Positions 7,786 through 9,285 of a stretch of 9,285 nucleotides of DNA are shown piece after piece. Below the pieces are notes generated by a model. It did not search any database and had not been told where the DNA came from. It worked only from the letters and a program-made list of their open reading frames with translations. The DNA is from Candidatus Kuenenbacteria bacterium CG08_land_8_20_14_0_20_37_23 (lineage in GTDB: Bacteria; Patescibacteriota; Patescibacteriia; UBA2196; GWA2-42-15): contig PEXX01000051.1 in NCBI GenBank assembly GCA_002778965.1, positions 1 to 9,285 of the forward strand, in the 5' to 3' direction. Positions within the stretch are counted from its first letter, which is position 1. The number at the start of each line of letters is the position of its first letter. A program made the position numbers and the translations under genes.

Positions 7786-8013
7786 ATGGCAGATATTATA
7801 GAACAAATTGAAAAAATACTTAATGAAGTGCGTCCTGGCATCCAAGCTGACGGCGGTGATGTACGATTAAAATCAGTTAAAGATGGCGTAGTAACTTTAA
7901 AAATAAATGGCGCTTGCGCTGGATGCCCAATGGCGCGGTTGACGCTTGATGACGGCGTTGGGAAAATGATTAAGGATAAGATTGAGGAGGTTTATTCGGT
8001 GATTTGCGAGTAG
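7786..8013 (+). CDS. stand-alone NifU C-terminal (Nfu) domain protein
   Basis: 75 residues consisting of only the Nfu domain, an Fe-S carrier that binds a cluster at a dimer interface and hands it to client enzymes. Conserved features are 'IEKILNEVRPGIQADGGDV' (8-26) and the ligand pair Cys44 and Cys47 in GACAGCPM. A third cysteine, Cys74, lies at the C-terminus. In Azotobacter NifU this domain is fused to the scaffold; here the scaffold and carrier are separate consecutive genes. The ATG at 7786 gives the usual domain start; an ATG at 7769 meets a stop almost at once. No clear ribosome binding site is present. The gene ends one base before the stop of the opposing gene. Confidence 0.93.
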   Translation: MADIIEQIEKILNEVRPGIQADGGDVRLKSVKDGVVTLKINGACAGCPMARLTLDDGVGKMIKDKIEEVYSVICE

Positions 8014-8014
8014 T

Positions 8015-8491
8015 TTATTCAATTGAAAGATATATGGAAAATAATATCAAGAAGAAAGCAAGTTGCAGTGGTATTGCTATCCAGGCCGTAATGTATATTT
8101 TTTTATATATTAATTTATGAACTGTTAAGTGGAAATTTTCATATTTTTCAAGCCATTTGTTTTTGTAATTGAATACCCATGGCATGATCCACAATAGATC
8201 TGGCATAAAGACTCCGACAAGAGCGCTTACGGTTGTTTGTCCTAAAGATAATTTATTTATTGACAATAAAAAAATCGTTAGCAATAAGATGAAAAATGCG
8301 TCGAAATAGCCTTCAATGGCCTGTTTTTTTTTGTTATTGTCGCGGTTTTGCCATTCATTCAGTTCGCGGATATCATGTGGTATGGCATCCAACACGAAAT
8401 GCGATATAACGCCCATCAAAAAAGCCAACCACGGATTGCCTATTTGATTGCCGATTAAAAGTCCGGAGACCATGTGAACTGTCAAATACAT
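8015..8491 (-). CDS. small multi-spanning membrane protein, possible metal-dependent hydrolase type
   Basis: 158 residues with four or so hydrophobic segments, at about 5-20, 22-38, 62-105 (two spans) and 133-156, separated by a polar loop (about 40-60) and a basic/aromatic loop (about 109-131). The pattern His6, His31 and Asp35 in SHFVLDAIPHD, Asp98 in MPDLLW, and His121 with His125 resembles the YdjM/DUF457-like 'membrane-bound metal-dependent hydrolase' group, where such His/Asp residues near membrane ends are conserved. That is inference from motif style; no substrate is known to me. The gene stands alone on the minus strand, converges on the Nfu gene with a one-base gap, and has its own consensus promoter. 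It carries no signal peptide apart from the first membrane segment and no visible ribosome binding site before the ATG. Confidence 0.75.
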   Translation of the reverse strand: MYLTVHMVSGLLIGNQIGNPWLAFLMGVISHFVLDAIPHDIRELNEWQNRDNNKKKQAIEGYFDAFFILLLTIFLLSINKLSLGQTTVSALVGVFMPDLLWIMPWVFNYKNKWLEKYENFHLTVHKLIYKKIYITAWIAIPLQLAFFLILFSIYLSIE

Positions 8492-8524
8492 TTAACCAAG
8501 GATTAGTTTAGTGAGATTGATTTT

Positions 8525-8553
8525 ATTATATTTTAGTCGAATAGTTATGTCAA
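8525..8553 (-). promoter_or_regulatory. full-consensus sigma70 promoter for the minus-strand membrane gene
   Basis: Read on the minus strand, TTGACA (8553-8548) and TATAAT (8530-8525) are both perfect six-of-six hexamers, separated by the optimal 17 bases. Transcription would start near 8518, giving a leader of about 27 bases before the ATG at 8491. It is divergent from the tRNA promoter only about 8 bases away. Confidence 0.8.
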
Positions 8554-8560
8554 ATTTGTC

Positions 8561-8590
8561 TTGACTGATTTGTCTTTTTTGGTGTATGAT
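8561..8590 (+). promoter_or_regulatory. promoter of the tRNA-Met/tRNA-Leu cluster
   Basis: TTGACT (8561-8566) and TATGAT (8585-8590) each match the consensus in five of six positions, with an 18-base spacer. Transcription should begin near 8597, about 23 bases before the tRNA-like sequence at 8620. No other gene lies downstream on this strand, so this drives the tRNAs. Confidence 0.7.
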
Positions 8591-8619
8591 TGTAAGCAGC
8601 ATTATAATTTATTCAATAC

Positions 8620-8700
8620 GGCGGGGTAGCTCAGCTGGTTAGAGCATAGCGTTTAAATATGTCACTGGCATATTTAAACTAACGTTAAGGCCGTGGGTTC
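8620..8700 (+). pseudogene. broken tRNA-Met-like copy with hairpin in the anticodon loop
   Basis: Bases 8620-8650 are identical to the first 31 bases of the tRNA-Met gene at 8713 (5' acceptor strand, D arm, start of the anticodon stem). Bases 8680-8700 match 8749-8769 with two differences (anticodon stem 3' side, variable loop, 5' side of the T arm). Where the anticodon loop should be, there is a perfect 11-bp inverted repeat, GTTTAAATATG/CATATTTAAAC (8651-8661 and 8669-8679) with a seven-base loop, TCACTGG. After GTGGGTTC the rest of the T arm and the 3' acceptor strand are missing; instead an AT-rich linker of 12 bases runs into the next copy. It cannot fold as a full tRNA or be charged. 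A five-pair anticodon stem can still form (TAGCG/CGTTA with one G-T). It lies between the promoter and the intact tRNAs, so it should be transcribed. Confidence 0.75.
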
Positions 8701-8743
8701 ATTTTTAAATTTGGCGGGGTAGCTCAGCTGGTTAGAGCATAGC
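8620..8743 (+). repeat. 31-bp direct repeat pair, period 93
   Basis: The 31 bases at 8620-8650 recur exactly at 8713-8743, starting GGCGGGGTAGCTC and ending GAGCATAGC. Loss of one 93-base period by recombination would leave a single intact tRNA-Met(CAT) gene behind the same promoter. The repeat boundary falls inside the anticodon stem rather than at a gene end. Confidence 0.9.
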
Positions 8744-8786
8744 ACTCATAACGCTAAGGCCGTGGGTCCGATTCCCACCCCCGCTA
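8713..8786 (+). tRNA. tRNA-Met (CAT), probably elongator
   Basis: Folds as a cloverleaf. The acceptor stem is GGCGGGG/CCCCGCT (8713-8719/8779-8785) with G-T at the first pair. The D arm is GCTC/GAGC with loop AGCTGGTTA. The anticodon loop CTCATAA (8745-8751) has CAT at 8747-8749. The variable loop is AGGCC and the T stem GTGGG/CCCAC. The discriminator is A8786 and no CCA is encoded. The paired first base rules out the initiator. The D loop resembles elongator Met more than the lysidine-modified Ile tRNA, which also has CAT, so the Ile alternative is less likely but open. Two positions are abnormal: the fifth anticodon-stem pair is A-C (8744/8752), and the T loop reads TCCGATT, with C where T55 is nearly universal. 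It is followed after 20 bases by tRNA-Leu. Confidence 0.8.
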
Positions 8787-8806
8787 TCAAGCGATATTGT
8801 AATTCA

Positions 8807-8890
8807 GCCGATGTGGCGGAACTGGTAGACGCACAGGACTCAAAATCCTGCGGTGGCAACACCATGAGAGTTCGACTCTCTCCGTCGGCA
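8807..8890 (+). tRNA. tRNA-Leu (CAA)
   Basis: Class II tRNA with a long variable arm. The acceptor stem is GCCGATG/CGTCGGC (8807-8813/8883-8889) with one T-G pair, and the discriminator is A8890. The anticodon stem CAGGA/TCCTG encloses loop CTCAAAA with anticodon CAA (8841-8843), which reads UUG. The variable arm GGTGGCAACACC forms its own stem, and the T arm is GAGAG-TTCGACT-CTCTC. All of this is canonical. No CCA is encoded, so a CCA-adding enzyme is required. It is probably co-transcribed with the tRNA-Met upstream. Confidence 0.95.
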
Positions 8891-8899
8891 TTATTATTA

Positions 8900-8928
8900 T
8901 TGACATTAATCATTATTCAAGCTAGACT
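8900..8928 (+). promoter_or_regulatory. candidate promoter for tRNA-fMet
   Basis: A perfect TTGACA (8900-8905) is followed after exactly 17 bases by TAGACT (8923-8928), a four-of-six -10 match. Transcription would start near 8935, 66 bases before the initiator tRNA. Read-through from the tRNA-Leu transcript is the alternative, since no terminator is seen after tRNA-Leu. Confidence 0.45.
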
Positions 8929-9000
8929 CATTAATATCATTGTAATAATCAGTAACCGAATTTTATGTAAGATTGTTTTGGTGATTAGTGTTTTATTTTT

Positions 9001-9074
9001 CGCGGGATAGAGCAGTTTGGCAGCTCGCCAGGCCCATAACCTGGAGGTCGTGGGTTCAAATCCCACTCCCGCAA
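9001..9074 (+). tRNA. initiator tRNA-fMet (CAT)
   Basis: Cloverleaf with acceptor strands CGCGGGA/TCCCGCA (9001-9007/9067-9073). The unpaired C1-A72 end is the hallmark that allows formylation and bars EF-Tu. The D stem GAGC/GCTC has the initiator-type A11-T24 pair. The anticodon stem is CCAGG/CCTGG (9028-9032/9040-9044) and the loop CCCATAA carries CAT at 9035-9037. The T arm is GTGGG-TTCAAAT-CCCAC and the discriminator A9074; CCA is not encoded. Two departures from the usual bacterial initiator stand out: C at position 33 instead of T, and A29-T41 instead of the first of the three conserved G-C pairs. Identity is still clear from the acceptor end. Confidence 0.93.
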
Positions 9075-9113
9075 TTGAGAACGCCTCTCCTTTTGGAGAG
9101 GTGTTCTCAATTG
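9072..9113 (+). terminator. 19-bp hairpin directly after tRNA-fMet
   Basis: Bases 9072-9090 pair with 9095-9113 along all 19 positions, one of them G-T, around a TTTT loop. The first three bases belong to the tRNA 3' end. Such a stem should stop or pause RNA polymerase or define the 3' end of the precursor, but no T-tract follows, so it is not a textbook intrinsic terminator. It could also act as a processing signal. Confidence 0.55.
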
Positions 9114-9123
9114 TGACATTGGA

Positions 9124-9145
9124 GCGAGTGAACTGCTTCACTCGC
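9124..9145 (+). repeat. 9-bp perfect hairpin
   Basis: GCGAGTGAA (9124-9132) and TTCACTCGC (9137-9145) are exact inverted repeats around a CTGC loop. It lies 10 bases after the larger hairpin and is more GC-rich than the surrounding region. It may be part of the same transcript-end structure or of a mobile-element remnant. Confidence 0.6.
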
Positions 9146-9148
9146 GTT

Positions 9149-9215
9149 GGGATTTGAAGGGTTTTGCGATGTTTGCGAAGTAAACCAGCAAAACCCAGGC
9201 CCATAGGGAAATCCC
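9149..9215 (+). repeat. nested inverted repeats forming a branched fold
   Basis: GGGATTT (9149-9155) pairs with AAATCCC (9209-9215). Inside it, GGGTTTTGC (9159-9167) pairs with GCAAAACCC (9188-9196), and inside that GTTT (9171-9174) with AAAC (9182-9185). The outer arms are an inverted and a direct copy of the T-arm sequence of the tRNA-fMet gene upstream. No gene is supported between 9075 and 9285; the remainder is non-coding as far as I can see, apart from a six-pair hairpin CTCATT/AATGAG at 9250-9265. Confidence 0.55.
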
Positions 9216-9229
9216 ACCCCCCCCAACCA
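9195..9229 (+). pseudogene. degenerate 3' fragment of tRNA-fMet
   Basis: CCAGGCCCATA (9195-9205) is identical to the anticodon-arm segment 9028-9038 of tRNA-fMet. After a gap (GGG in place of 19 bases), AAATCCCAC (9209-9217) equals 9058-9066 of its T arm. A C-rich stretch ending CAA then parallels the acceptor end, followed by CCA at 9227-9229. The order is collinear with the tRNA. It has lost the 3' side of the anticodon arm and half of the T arm, so it cannot be functional. Confidence 0.6.
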
Positions 9230-9285
9230 AAGCCACTTAAAAGTCTTTTCTCATTGAATAATGAGCATGAACTATAGGGTTAAGA

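Noticed and set aside
7983..7989. GAGGAGG Shine-Dalgarno-like sequence at the end of the Nfu gene
   Set aside because: No start codon with a usable reading frame follows at suitable spacing, and the opposing gene occupies the sequence; it is simply coding sequence for Glu-Glu.
158..8013. Recoded UGA (genetic code 4 or 25)
   Set aside because: TGA ends gatC, the S30AE gene and the iscU-type gene at the expected family lengths, and no in-frame TGA interrupts a conserved domain.
8651..8743. Group I or archaeal-type tRNA intron
   Set aside because: At most 93 bases, with no group I core and no bulge-helix-bulge flanked by complete exons; the first copy also lacks its 3' half.
8762..9010. Plus-strand reading frame of 82 codons
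   Set aside because: It begins inside tRNA-Met and covers the whole tRNA-Leu gene (the AELVDAQDSKSCG stretch is translated tRNA-Leu), so it is an artefact.
8917..9204. Minus-strand reading frame of 95 codons containing a GVGFEPTTSRL-like stretch
   Set aside because: It is the antisense of tRNA-fMet and its hairpins. That peptide motif is a known spurious product of reading tRNA T-arm sequence on the wrong strand, not a protein.
1..9285. CRISPR array, transposase, integrase or toxin-antitoxin genes
   Set aside because: No regularly spaced repeats and no coding sequence of these families was found on either strand.

Overview
The window reads as ordinary, AT-rich bacterial chromosome that looks like a reduced-genome lineage of the Patescibacteria/CPR type. 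That placement is inferred from the style of the proteins: a LigA with the 'SDAxxDSLKxEL' form of domain Ia, a YruB-type mini-glutaredoxin, a short S30AE protein and a stripped-down Fe-S assembly set. It also rests on tRNA genes that lack an encoded CCA and on a near absence of Shine-Dalgarno sequences (gatC has the only clear one). TGA serves as a stop in gatC, the S30AE gene and the iscU-like gene, so the standard bacterial code applies and the UGA-recoding lineages are excluded. No plasmid, phage or transposase gene is visible.

Layout. Positions 1-61 may hold the last codons of an upstream gene, followed by a hairpin/T-tract terminator (98-125) that runs into a -10 box for ligA. ligA (158-2200), gatC (2244-2534) and gatA (2531-3967) form a tight forward run: NAD-dependent DNA ligase, then two subunits of the tRNA amidotransferase. 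gatB is not in the window. Next come a CPYC mini-glutaredoxin (4067-4318), lgt for lipoprotein lipidation (4385-5257) and a short ribosome hibernation factor (5380-5721).

A compact Fe-S cluster block follows: a one-cluster ferredoxin (5781-5972), a NifS/IscS-type cysteine desulfurase (6100-7299), an IscU-type scaffold (7323-7754) and a stand-alone Nfu domain (7786-8013). IscS mobilises sulfur, IscU is the assembly platform, Nfu is a likely carrier, and the ferredoxin could supply electrons. IscR, IscA and HscA/HscB are absent from the window. A convergent gene for a small multi-spanning membrane protein (8015-8491, minus) ends one base from nfu and has a full-consensus promoter.

The last 700 bases are a tRNA region and the most interesting part. 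A strong promoter (8561-8590) leads into a broken tRNA-Met-like copy, whose anticodon loop is replaced by a perfect 11-bp hairpin and whose 3' third is missing. It is followed by an apparently intact tRNA-Met(CAT) and a canonical tRNA-Leu(CAA). After a further promoter comes an initiator tRNA-fMet with an unusual anticodon arm. Downstream of it lie a 19-bp hairpin, a second hairpin, and a degenerate direct fragment of the same fMet gene that ends in AACCA. Thus both Met tRNA genes have a decayed partial copy beside them, which suggests past duplication, recombination or integration at these tRNA genes. I see no convincing new multi-gene system here; the tRNA debris is the best lead.
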